Shown: positions 17,355 to 25,139 of the stretch, piece after piece
How positions within the stretch are numbered: the first letter of the stretch is position 1
Layout: each line of letters begins with the position of its first letter
Assembly: GCA_002356215.1 (NCBI GenBank)
Contig: AP017961.1
Span: forward strand, 1-64,000
Direction: 5' to 3'
Source: [Synechococcus] sp. NIES-970
GTDB taxonomy: Bacteria > Cyanobacteriota > Cyanobacteriia > Cyanobacteriales > MRBY01
Length of the DNA stretch: 64,000 bases
Made by a program: the position numbers and the translations under genes
Notes under the pieces: model-generated
What the model was told of the DNA's origin: nothing
Seen by the model: only the letters and a program-made list of their open reading frames with translations
Databases searched by the model: none

Positions 17355-17474
17355 GTATATAAACACCGCCTAACAATCCCGTTGATAGTGGCCGTTGCAG
17401 GGGTGACCTCACCCCTGCCGATTGTGGCGGAGTCTCTCAGATGTCATTCCCTTACTGGCATTGCCAGGGTTTGA
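17355..17474 (+). pseudogene. Truncated secreted protein (signal peptide only)
   Basis: A 39-codon frame reads VYKHRLTIPLIVAVAGVTSP, then LPIVAESLRCHSLTGIARV and a stop: a basic N terminus, hydrophobic core and small residues before a likely cleavage site. No mature domain follows. Within it, GCAGGGGTGA at 17397-17406 and its exact reverse complement at 17409-17418 form a 10-bp dyad. It looks like the 5' end of a gene deleted when the TetR region joined here. Confidence 0.4.
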
Positions 17475-17531
17475 ATAACTATTGGCTCAAATTGAATGTG
17501 CTGATTAGTAAAGCAATCCCTTGTTGATAGC

Positions 17532-17562
17532 GTCACTAAGCGCTATATTGTCACTTAATGAC
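17532..17562. promoter_or_regulatory. Likely TetR operator
   Basis: The sequence GTCACTTAATGAC at 17550-17562 is an inverted repeat, and the related half GTCACTAAG occurs at 17532-17540. Both lie just upstream of the TetR-type gene, the usual place for an autoregulatory TetR operator. Binding is inferred. Confidence 0.5.
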
Positions 17563-17586
17563 ATGTTTTTTGAAGAGGAGACTGTC

Positions 17587-18258
17587 GTGGAAAGTGACAT
17601 TACCAAAGACACAAAGCAGAGCGATCGCAAGCCAGGGAGGATGAGTGAACAGCGACAACAGCGGATACGTCTGGAGATTTCGCGGGAGGCGGCGCGTTTG
17701 TTCTGGGAGCAAGGCGTCGCTGCCACGACCGGTGAACAAATCGCCGCTGCAGTGGGTCTCTCGGTGCGCACTCTCTGGCGGTACTTCCGCAATAAAGAGA
17801 GCTGTGTCGAGCCGGTCTTGGCGCAGGATGGCGAAGAGTTTGTGGCGCTATTGCGCCGCTGGCCTCGGGATGTCTCCCTGGAAGATCACCTTGTCGAGTG
17901 GGCGATGAATCGTACTCAAGATCCCGACCAGCAGTCCTTTGATCAGGCTGTGATCAAGATGACTGTGCTGGCCGAAAAAGAGCCTGATCTGCGGACAGCC
18001 TGGCTAATGACCAACGACCGAATAGAGCACGCTCTAGTCGAGATCTTCGCAGATCGCCTGCGGCGATCGCCTGACGATATTGAGGTACGGCTGCACGCTG
18101 CGGCGGCCACCGCAGTCGTGCGCGTTATCAGTGAAGACATCAGTGCGGCCCTGATGGCAGGAGCCGATCCCACCTCGCTTGGCAACACGCTTGGGCAGAT
18201 GGCCCGCGCCGTGCATACAGCTACAGGTGGGGCGGTCGGCGATCCTGTCGATCCTTAA
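17587..18258 (+). CDS. TetR/AcrR family transcriptional regulator
   Basis: A 223-residue repressor-type protein. The N-terminal HTH reads RLEISREAARLFWEQGVAAT, then TGEQIAAAVGLSVRTLWRYF, the classic TetR pattern; the rest is a helical ligand-binding domain. The start is a GTG at 17587 with GAGGAG six bases upstream; the frame stays open to 17521 without a better site. Base composition here and in the next gene is richer in G and C than in the flanking cluster, which suggests a different origin. Confidence 0.9.
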   Translation: MESDITKDTKQSDRKPGRMSEQRQQRIRLEISREAARLFWEQGVAATTGEQIAAAVGLSVRTLWRYFRNKESCVEPVLAQDGEEFVALLRRWPRDVSLEDHLVEWAMNRTQDPDQQSFDQAVIKMTVLAEKEPDLRTAWLMTNDRIEHALVEIFADRLRRSPDDIEVRLHAAAATAVVRVISEDISAALMAGADPTSLGNTLGQMARAVHTATGGAVGDPVDP

Positions 18259-18306
18259 ACCAATTAACAACTGAAATCAGCAACAAGAGTAAAGGAGTTG
18301 ATCCTC

Positions 18307-18456
18307 ATGTCTAAATTTTCTTCTAGCCACCCATGGAAGTCAAAAAAGACCACCGCAACGTCCTCATCACCGACAACACCTGCGTCAACAATGTCGTCGC
18401 TGACTATCTCTATTGACCTCGAACTGCCCGACGGAGGAGCAACCTGCACGCCATAA
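18307..18456 (+). pseudogene. Alpha/beta hydrolase (TAP-like C terminus), remnant
   Basis: An ATG at 18307 with AGGAG upstream opens a 49-codon frame ending DLELPDGGATCTP. A second frame inside it reads DHRNVLITDNTCVNNVVADY before a stop. Joined, they give the end of a secreted alpha/beta hydrolase of the tripeptidyl-peptidase type, with a catalytic His in DHRN and a final Cys. A frameshift and loss of the first 90 percent leave it dead. It probably formed an operon with the TetR gene. Confidence 0.6.
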
Positions 18457-18511
18457 CCGCAAAATCGCAAAGGCTTGAAAACAATTCTGGAATGACATTG
18501 AGGATAGAGTC

Positions 18512-19252
18512 ATGATTAAACATAGAAACGCTAGGCTACGACTGTTTGGGTTGCTGTGGTTGGCAGGTATGGCCGGGGTGATATCCCTGGTATTGGTGCC
18601 GTTGCCCTTGCTCCCAGAGGGTGCCCCATCTGTCGCCGTGGTCAGGCTGCTAGTGCTGGTGCAACCCATGATTTTGCTGTCGGTGGCGGTGCTGATAGGC
18701 GTGCTCTTGGCCCACCGGCTAGAACTAACGGCACCGGGGGCAGAGGCGCTGGCCGCAGGGCGATCATGGCGGCAAGCTATGATTCCTCAACTGTTGCCCG
18801 GCGTGGTGGGGGGGTTGATCAGCGGCGGACTACTGACGGCGATCGCCCTCCTGTCTCGCCCGCTGCTGCCACCAGCCTATGGGGCGGCTGAGCCCACGCC
18901 GCTGCTAGTGCGATTTCTCTACGGCGGTATCACCGAAGAAATCCTAATTCGCTGGGGACTGATGACGCTGCTGCTCTGGCTGGGCTGGCGATTTGGGCAG
19001 CAGCGCCAGGGTAAACCCCAGGCTCGATGGGTGGTCGTCGCCATTGCCGTCTCCTCCCTGGTGTTTGCTGTGGCCCACTTGCCCGCTGCGATCGCCCTAG
19101 GACTGCCCTTAACTCCAGCCTTGCTAGGGTTCTTGCTGATCCAAAACTCTTTATTTGCAGTAGTTGCGGGGTATTTATTCTGGCGCTACGGGCTAGAGAC
19201 CGCCATGATCGCCCACCTGACGGTTCATGCCGTGCTGGCCCTCATCGGCTAA
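18512..19252 (+). CDS. CPBP family intramembrane protease
   Basis: A 246-residue membrane protein with about seven hydrophobic segments. It carries the three CPBP motifs: Glu142-Glu143 with Arg147 (TEEILIRWG), His189 (FAVAHLP) and a final His-rich helix (MIAHLTVHA). Bacterial members of the family related to CAAX proteases act in self-immunity or maturation of peptides. It is G/C-rich like the TetR gene before it. Substrate unknown. Confidence 0.88.
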   Translation: MIKHRNARLRLFGLLWLAGMAGVISLVLVPLPLLPEGAPSVAVVRLLVLVQPMILLSVAVLIGVLLAHRLELTAPGAEALAAGRSWRQAMIPQLLPGVVGGLISGGLLTAIALLSRPLLPPAYGAAEPTPLLVRFLYGGITEEILIRWGLMTLLLWLGWRFGQQRQGKPQARWVVVAIAVSSLVFAVAHLPAAIALGLPLTPALLGFLLIQNSLFAVVAGYLFWRYGLETAMIAHLTVHAVLALIG

Positions 19253-19354
19253 GGATTTAGACACCCTTATTTGCCTCATCGACAGCGCTGCTCTACGCGG
19301 CAGTTTCACTCTTAAGCATCACTGCATCTATCACCAAACATTGGAGATAAAAAT

Positions 19355-20035
19355 ATGTCACGCAAAGCGATCGCAACTAAGCGCCTAATTCACGCGAATC
19401 ATGAAGCAAGACACATCCGCTTGCTTCGCAAACCCTTCCAGATCATTCGCGCCAATTTTCGCGCCTACCTCATCATCAACACCATTGTGTATGGCTTGGT
19501 CATCATCGGGATGGTAGCGGCGATGGTCTTCCCCGACCTAGGCGCAACTCGGTTGGCCACCATGGAAGACAACGGAACGGCGGATCTTGTCCGATCGCTA
19601 TTCAATAATCCGTGGCTGTTCTCACTGACCATCCTGGGAGTCAACGTCATGACTGGCGCACAGTGGATTGTGCTCCCTTCGCTGATCGTTCCCTTTACTG
19701 GTATCGCCCTATTTGCGTATAAGACATTCACTTTAGGTTTAGCCATGGCTCCGACCACCGAGATTATGACGGTGGCCCTGATCCCGCACTCGCTGACGGT
19801 ACTCATCGAACTCCAAGCCTACGCCCTATTGATGTTTGGCGCATACATCCTCGGTCGGTCTTGGGTTCGCCCTGCCACCATCGGTGCTCGGAACCATCGT
19901 CAGGGTTACGTCCGTGGGCTAAAACAGCTCGGTTGGCTGAGCCTGGCCACACTCCCACTGTTCATCATCGGCGCGATTTGGGAGGCGTTCTCGCTCCGCT
20001 ACCTGGTTCCTCTGCTAACCCAATGGTTGTTGTAG
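19355..20035 (+). CDS. SpoIIM-like integral membrane protein
   Basis: A 226-residue protein with about five transmembrane segments after a basic N terminus (RLIHANHEARHIRLLRKPFQ). The pattern NPWLFSLTILGVNVMTGAQW, then PFTGIALFAYKTFTLGLAM and IPHSLTVLIELQAYAL, matches the stage II sporulation protein M family, which is common outside spore-formers and often sits near CAAX-type proteases. TTGGAGATAAAAAT precedes the ATG. Role unknown. Confidence 0.75.
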   Translation: MSRKAIATKRLIHANHEARHIRLLRKPFQIIRANFRAYLIINTIVYGLVIIGMVAAMVFPDLGATRLATMEDNGTADLVRSLFNNPWLFSLTILGVNVMTGAQWIVLPSLIVPFTGIALFAYKTFTLGLAMAPTTEIMTVALIPHSLTVLIELQAYALLMFGAYILGRSWVRPATIGARNHRQGYVRGLKQLGWLSLATLPLFIIGAIWEAFSLRYLVPLLTQWLL

Positions 20036-20094
20036 CGCTAAACAGACCAAACCATGATTGTTTCTTGAATCGATTGTTAACTCTGCAATTTTAG

Positions 20095-20394
20095 ATGGTG
20101 AATCAGATGATTAAGTACAAAGATTTTGCGCCTCGAATTACTGAACAGGGACCCTTCGGCGGCCCTTCCGGGTATGAATCTTTTTCGGAGATTGTGAGTG
20201 CTGTAAATCAGTGGATCGAAAGCACAACGATACAGGTGATCAATGTTGAAACTGTTGTTTTACCCGATCGCATCGAAGGCACTGATGATGGTGACTACGG
20301 AGTGACGACCAGTAATGCTTTCTACCCAGTGATGATCAGTCAGGGTCTTGCAATCAAATACTTTCAATGTGTGCGGGTTTGGTACAGAGAATAA
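20095..20394 (+). CDS. Hypothetical conserved-looking protein
   Basis: A 99-residue soluble protein (NQWIESTTIQVINVETVVLP, then YGVTTSNAFYPV) that looks like a compact alpha/beta domain, with a good hydrophobic pattern and codon use. I cannot name the family. It precedes a membrane protein gene by 20 bases and could be cotranscribed with it. The start may be 20095 or the ATG at 20107. Confidence 0.55.
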   Translation: MVNQMIKYKDFAPRITEQGPFGGPSGYESFSEIVSAVNQWIESTTIQVINVETVVLPDRIEGTDDGDYGVTTSNAFYPVMISQGLAIKYFQCVRVWYRE

Positions 20395-20414
20395 GCGTCA
20401 CCGGAGAAGAAATA

Positions 20415-20786
20415 ATGAAACGATCTACCTTGTTTACTCTTCTGTATCTTGCCTTGGGAGTCTGTCTGACGGCGATCGCGTTTGGATACCCAAACCTGCC
20501 TTCGGGTCTTCAAACCAGCTTGTTCATCAGTGGAGGAGCGTCCTACATCGCTTGTATTTTCAATCCATTTTTGCGGGAGAGCACAATCCGTTTCTATCGC
20601 CGCCGCAATTCATCGGTCATCCTATCCTCGTTGGTGATTGGACTCACTATTATTGGGATGATTTGGGAGGTTCAAAGTCAGAATTGGGCGATGGAAGCTT
20701 TTTTAGGAGCGTTTTCGCGGCTAATCATTGTTTTAGGGTTTGCTGAAAACATTGTGATTATAAGGCAAGTGAATTCTGAACATTAG
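20415..20786 (+). CDS. Small membrane protein, unknown
   Basis: A 123-residue protein with about four predicted transmembrane helices (TLFTLLYLALGVCLTAIAFG; ILSSLVIGLTIIGMIWEV). GGAGAAGAAATA precedes the ATG at 20415, which is preferred over the longer open frame. No family recognised. Confidence 0.6.
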   Translation: MKRSTLFTLLYLALGVCLTAIAFGYPNLPSGLQTSLFISGGASYIACIFNPFLRESTIRFYRRRNSSVILSSLVIGLTIIGMIWEVQSQNWAMEAFLGAFSRLIIVLGFAENIVIIRQVNSEH

Positions 20787-20899
20787 GGTCTAAATCGAAT
20801 GATGCCGAGCAATATGCCTGTACAAAACGTTAATTCGAGCCCTTGAGGCATCGCTTTTTTAGTCAAAGCTTACTGCAACACCCCATCAGGAGGTTTTCA

Positions 20900-21763
20900 A
20901 TGAACCAGAAGATTTTAGTAACTGGTGCAACTGGGAGCAACGGTACAGAGATTGTCAAGCGACTCGCAGCACAGAACGTGCAAGTCCGCGCCATGGTTCG
21001 TGACCATGATCGAGCAAAGAAGATTGCGCTCCCGAATGTTGAAGTAGTGGAGGGGAACTTTGATCGCCCTGAGACCTTATTGAAGGCGCTGACTGACGTA
21101 GACCGTGCCTTTCTCTTAACGAACTCTACAGAACGCGCAGAGGCCCAACAACTCGCGTTTGTTGACGCGGCTCGTCAGAGTGGTGTCAAGCATATCGTCA
21201 AATTATCGCAATTTGCAGCCGATGCCCATTCGCCTGTGCGCTTTTTGCGTTACCATGCCGCAGTCGAAGCGGCAATTCAAGCATCAGGAATGACGTACAC
21301 GTTTTTGCGTCCCAACCTCTTTATGCAGGGCTTATTAAGCTTTAAATCGACAATCGCGAGCCAAAACGCCTTTTATGCAGCAATCGGCGATGCAAAGGTC
21401 AGCGTGGTAGACGTGCGCGATATTGCAGACGTTGCAGTAGTTTCTCTAACAGAAACAGGGCATGAGGGAAAGGTTTATGACCTCACCGGACCACAGGCAT
21501 TGACTCATGCTGAGATGGCAGAACAACTCTCGGCTGCGCTCAATCGTCAGATTGCATTTGTCGATATTCCATCTGAAGTAATGCGCGATCAACTGCTCAA
21601 CATTGGGATGCCACCTTGGCAAGCAGACGGGCTGATTGAGGATTATGCGCACTACCGACGCAATGAGGCTGCGGCAGTTTCGTCTGGTATACAGGACGCA
21701 ATTGGTAAAGAGCCGCGCAGTTTTAAAACATTCGCCTCTGACTACGCAGCAATGTTTGGCTAG
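20900..21763 (+). CDS. NmrA/QorB-type NAD(P)-binding oxidoreductase
   Basis: A 287-residue atypical SDR. It starts MNQKILVTGATGSNGTEIVK with the nucleotide motif and continues with VRAMVRDHDRA and GNFDRPETL, as in NmrA-like quinone or azo reductases. A perfect AGGAGG lies seven bases before the ATG at 20900. It resembles the gene at 15312-16193 in fold but is clearly divergent. The substrate cannot be told. Confidence 0.88.
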   Translation: MNQKILVTGATGSNGTEIVKRLAAQNVQVRAMVRDHDRAKKIALPNVEVVEGNFDRPETLLKALTDVDRAFLLTNSTERAEAQQLAFVDAARQSGVKHIVKLSQFAADAHSPVRFLRYHAAVEAAIQASGMTYTFLRPNLFMQGLLSFKSTIASQNAFYAAIGDAKVSVVDVRDIADVAVVSLTETGHEGKVYDLTGPQALTHAEMAEQLSAALNRQIAFVDIPSEVMRDQLLNIGMPPWQADGLIEDYAHYRRNEAAAVSSGIQDAIGKEPRSFKTFASDYAAMFG

Positions 21764-21832
21764 ACGCAGCCCAATCAGCCTAGGCCAAATAGTACAGATA
21801 TGGAGTTGAAGTGCAACTCTGGGGTGAGCATT

Positions 21833-22444
21833 ATGGTGCAGCATGAAAAACAAGATGAAACACGACCGTTGGCGATCGCGCCGCGCCTGTGGCTCTGGTG
21901 GACATTGGCTACTACAATTGCGGGGGTAATCGTCGGAGCACTGGAAGAGTCAGGATTTCAGTTTATAGCAACCATAGTTTTTACAGGTTTTTTTATTGGC
22001 GTAGCCCAATGGCTCGTTTTGCGCCAGTACATTCCTAAAGCCTTTTGGTGGATAGTGGTTAGCACACTGGGATGGACTTTTGGACTCTTGCTGGTGAGTC
22101 CTAACGTAACCCTTGATCCGCTTATTCAATTCCTAAATAGGCTGGGCGCGTGGGAAGTTTTTTGGATGAATTTGGTCAAACAGCCGATTGTACTGGCTAT
22201 TTTTGGCGCGGCTCAATTTCCGATTTTGAGACGATTTGTCCGTAAAGCGCATTGGTGGATTTTGGTCAGCGCTTTAGGAGGTGCGCTAGAAGGAGCAAGT
22301 GGCTCAACTGTCGCGTATATTTTGCAGCCGGGGCTACTACCAGCACCATTCCTGACAGCATTGAGCTATGGGACAGGTTGGCTAGGCTACGGCATCGTCA
22401 CCGGAATTTGCCTGCAATGGCTACTACGTCATCACCCTCGATAG
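21833..22444 (+). CDS. Polytopic membrane protein, unknown
   Basis: A 203-residue protein with six or so hydrophobic segments and an internal duplication: GVAQWLVLRQYIPKAFWWIV in the first half and GAAQFPILRRFVRKAHWWIL in the second. This Q-W-L-V-L-R pattern is known from uncharacterised cyanobacterial membrane proteins. The start may be 21800 or 21833; the second gives the shorter soluble lead. Confidence 0.65.
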   Translation: MVQHEKQDETRPLAIAPRLWLWWTLATTIAGVIVGALEESGFQFIATIVFTGFFIGVAQWLVLRQYIPKAFWWIVVSTLGWTFGLLLVSPNVTLDPLIQFLNRLGAWEVFWMNLVKQPIVLAIFGAAQFPILRRFVRKAHWWILVSALGGALEGASGSTVAYILQPGLLPAPFLTALSYGTGWLGYGIVTGICLQWLLRHHPR

Positions 22445-22610
22445 GGCAATACAGTGCCGTCGTTTTGCCCATCGTCACCCCTTGTTTTGTTCCACATTGG
22501 AATGTATTAGTTGCCTCTTATTGAGGACGAACTACTTAGCGAAAGGTTTTCAATCAAAAAGGAGCATATACGTGTTTAACGCCACAAATAGAAAAGGTGA
22601 GATATCAATC

Positions 22611-22955
22611 ATGTTCAAGCTATCTTCTAAAGTTTTTGTCTTGTTAGTTACGATTACTGCATTGGTGCTGACGTGTTTACAATCTTTTGAGGTAAAACCT
22701 GCCCTATCTGAAATCTCTGTAGCCTCTCTAAACCAGTCAACGCTTGTCGCAACTGCTCCTCTTCCCCCTAACCTTGTTCAGGCTGTTTTAGGAGGCAGAC
22801 CTGTTTATGTACTGAATGTAACCAGAACTGAAGATACCGTTCTAATTCGCTGTTATCCCGGCTATGAACCCACGATCGCCGTTCGAGCCATGGGTAGCAA
22901 TCCCAATGCCAGTGGCCAGAAAGAAGGCGTCATGACGTGTCGTTCTTCTGTTTAG
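22611..22955 (+). CDS. Small secreted protein, unknown
   Basis: A 114-residue protein with a signal peptide (KLSSKVFVLLVTITALVLTC) that could also be a lipoprotein-like segment, although the Cys is not in a good lipobox. The mature part contains VYVLNVTRTEDTVLIRCYPG. The open frame begins at 22482, but only the ATG at 22611 gives an N-terminal signal. No family recognised. Confidence 0.55.
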   Translation: MFKLSSKVFVLLVTITALVLTCLQSFEVKPALSEISVASLNQSTLVATAPLPPNLVQAVLGGRPVYVLNVTRTEDTVLIRCYPGYEPTIAVRAMGSNPNASGQKEGVMTCRSSV

Positions 22956-23195
22956 AAGTAACTTGTATGCCTCTGAGATCAATCGGTCTACACAACGAGG
23001 AGAAAAGCATTGTGCTGCAACCAGAAGATGCGATCGCTGCATTCTCTAGTTTTGAGTGACTGACAAAAGTTTGCCCTGTAGGTTGGTTGGGTTTCGGAAG
23101 TTTTATCAGTCAAGCAGCATCTAGTCAGGCGCCCCAGCGCCAAATCTAAGGATCTAGAACCCCTTATCGACAATCGTACTGAATGGAGAAAAACC

Positions 23196-23597
23196 ATGAA
23201 TAAGCCCGAGTTTTTTGTTACCCCCGGCTATGGGGAATACATGCTGAATGAATTACATTACTCGCAAGCAGTTAAAATTGGCGATCGCGTGGAGACATCC
23301 GGCCAAGGTGGTTGGGATGACAACCTACAAATTCCTGAATCGCTGGCAGATGAGATTACCCAGGCGTTTCGGAACGTAGAACGAACCCTAGCAACTGCTG
23401 GTGCAGGTTGGGAGCATGTTGTCCACGTTAATTCTTACCATGTTGGGGGGTTGCCCCCAGAAGTTAACGATGTGATGGTCAGGCTATATCGCCATTACAT
23501 GCCTAACCACGCCCCCATTTGGACTCAAGTAGGAGTTGCAGCTCTAGGGCTACCGACGATGCGAATTGAAATTCGTGTTACTGCAATTATTTCGTGA
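23196..23597 (+). CDS. RidA family protein
   Basis: A 133-residue Rid/YjgF-type protein. These trimeric enzymes hydrolyse reactive enamine/imine intermediates. Family marks are the N-terminal Tyr-Ser-Gln-Ala region (HYSQAVKIGDRVETSGQGGW), the helix QAFRNVERTLATAGAGWEHV and the C-terminal strand with RIEIRVTAI, whose Glu is the usual water-positioning residue. AATGGAGAAAAACC precedes the ATG. It sits between cargo genes with no clear operon partner. Confidence 0.88.
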   Translation: MNKPEFFVTPGYGEYMLNELHYSQAVKIGDRVETSGQGGWDDNLQIPESLADEITQAFRNVERTLATAGAGWEHVVHVNSYHVGGLPPEVNDVMVRLYRHYMPNHAPIWTQVGVAALGLPTMRIEIRVTAIIS

Positions 23598-23647
23598 GCT
23601 ATGTGTAGGTGGTAGCACTGTCGCTAGAACTGCCGCCTACACATAGC
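23598..23647. terminator. Long hairpin after the RidA gene
   Basis: GCTATGTGTAGGTGGTAG at 23598-23615 pairs with CTGCCGCCTACACATAGC at 23630-23647, leaving only two mismatched positions. It begins at the stop codon of the RidA gene. There is no uridine run after it, so it may protect the 3' end or stop transcription weakly rather than act as a classic intrinsic terminator. Confidence 0.6.
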
Positions 23648-23678
23648 GTGAAAACTTTTATCCCAGCAAGATAGCATT

Positions 23679-24593
23679 ATGAATCATCGTTTTCTTTTAC
23701 CCATTTCTTTAGCTATAGGTAGTTCGGGCATATTACTTACTTCACCTGTCTCAGCAGAGCTGAGTAATAGATTGTATGCTCCGCAGATTGCACAGCGACC
23801 AAGGATAAGTCATTCGACCGCTGTAGATGATAGCTCTTTGGGCAGTGTAAAAAGACAAGAGCGACCAGATTGGGCCAGTTTCTTCGACGGCGCTGAGGCT
23901 CAAGGAACTATCGTAATATTAGATCAGCGCGGAGGTGCTCAGCAATTGTGGGTCTACGACCAGGAACGGGCTGATAGGGCCTATTCTCCGGCATCAACAT
24001 TTAAAATTCCGCATTCTCTCTTTGCACTCGATGCCGGTGTTGTTCGGGATGAATTTCAAGTGTTTGAGTGGGATGGCGTGGAAAGGGACTTTGCGCCACA
24101 CAATCAGGATCAAGATTTGCGCTCAGCGATGCGAAACTCAGCCGTTTGGATTTACGAAATGTTTGCTAAGGAAATCGGAGAAGCGAAAGCAAGAGAGTAT
24201 CTAACAGAAATTGACTATGGCAACGCAGACCCAAGCACTAGCGGAGGTGCCTATTGGATTGATGGAGCGCTAGCAATCTCGGCACAAGAGCAAGTTGATT
24301 TTCTACAAAAGCTGTATCGAAACGAGCTCCCTTTTAAGGTTGAGCACCAGCGATTAGTCAAGGATATTATGATCGTTGAAGCAGAGCAGAATTGGATTCT
24401 ACGGGCTAAAACTGGCTGGGAAGGGCGCTGGGGTTGGTGGGTAGGATGGGTCGAGTGGCCAACAGGCCCTGTGTTCTTCGCTCTCAATATCGATACACCA
24501 AATCGATTAGACGATCTCTATAAAAGAGAGGCAATTACACGCGCTATCTTGCAATCTATTGATGCATTGCCTACGGAAGAAAGTCCAAATTAA
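23679..24593 (+). CDS. Class D (OXA-type) beta-lactamase
   Basis: A 304-residue secreted serine beta-lactamase. It has a signal peptide ending near PVSA (about residue 26), an unusually long linker to residue 60, and then every class D motif: STFK (Ser106, Lys109), SAV (154-156), YGN (180-182), WIDG (193-196) and KTGWEG (244-249), followed by GWWVGWVEWPTGPVFFALNI. Ser106 would be the acylated serine and Lys109 the carbamylated base. It should hydrolyse penicillins in the periplasm; the spectrum cannot be read from sequence. No integron or IS lies beside it, so it looks like native cyanobacterial stock. Confidence 0.93.
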   Translation: MNHRFLLPISLAIGSSGILLTSPVSAELSNRLYAPQIAQRPRISHSTAVDDSSLGSVKRQERPDWASFFDGAEAQGTIVILDQRGGAQQLWVYDQERADRAYSPASTFKIPHSLFALDAGVVRDEFQVFEWDGVERDFAPHNQDQDLRSAMRNSAVWIYEMFAKEIGEAKAREYLTEIDYGNADPSTSGGAYWIDGALAISAQEQVDFLQKLYRNELPFKVEHQRLVKDIMIVEAEQNWILRAKTGWEGRWGWWVGWVEWPTGPVFFALNIDTPNRLDDLYKREAITRAILQSIDALPTEESPN

Positions 24594-24836
24594 AGTATCC
24601 TCTGTCAATTTTATCTAACATAATTTGACTGCATGCATCCACAAGATAATGGGTGGCGATCGCCATCCATCGCGGCACAGTTAAAGAAGTTCGCGAGAGA
24701 AAAAGAGGTCTTCAATAGTGGCAGTTTTAAGTGGTCTACCACCTTTAGTTCCATCTCTGTGCTTTTAATGGGGATATTCCCCTTCAATTTCGATTGATCG
24801 AGACTGTCCACTGTTTCGGAGGATGGTCAATGGAGA
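24594..24836. other. Intergenic between convergent genes
   Basis: Separates the beta-lactamase gene from the 3' end of the nitrilase cluster. A minus-strand frame reading GTKGGRPLKTATIEDLFFSR and a stop near 24677 hints at an old gene end, but I cannot assign it. An imperfect hairpin around 24605-24632 (GTCAATTTTATC against AATTTGAC) could serve termination from either side. Confidence 0.35.
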
Positions 24837-25133
24837 TTAGTCGAACTCAGTGTCATCGGCTAAGATTCTGACCTGGGCCTTTGGTTGATCCGTGAATTTA
24901 TTGGCTTTTTGTTCAATATATTGGAGTTGCTTGAGAGCCAGGGAACAGGGACGACCATAGCGCTGTTCGACCCGCTTACTTGCAAGGGTCAGAGCCGTTT
25001 GGGAGCGATGTACAAAATCCGTCAGACCATAGTATTGTCCTGCCTGAAAGTAGTCATGGACGACGGTGGAGGGGGAATAAAACTGATCCTGGGAACCGTC
25101 GGGCCAAACAATGTCAAAAGTAACGGCTGGCAT
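24837..25133 (-). CDS. MSMEG_0570-type nitrogen starvation response protein
   Basis: A 98-residue protein, last gene of the Nit1-type cluster. It begins MPAVTFDIVWPDGSQDQFYS and has YYGLTDFVHRSQTALTLASK, matching the small MSMEG_0570 family found only with this cluster. Its biochemical role is unknown. It lies six bases after the AIR-synthase-like gene and is surely cotranscribed. Confidence 0.88.
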   Translation of the reverse strand: MPAVTFDIVWPDGSQDQFYSPSTVVHDYFQAGQYYGLTDFVHRSQTALTLASKRVEQRYGRPCSLALKQLQYIEQKANKFTDQPKAQVRILADDTEFD

Positions 25134-25139
25134 AGATAT

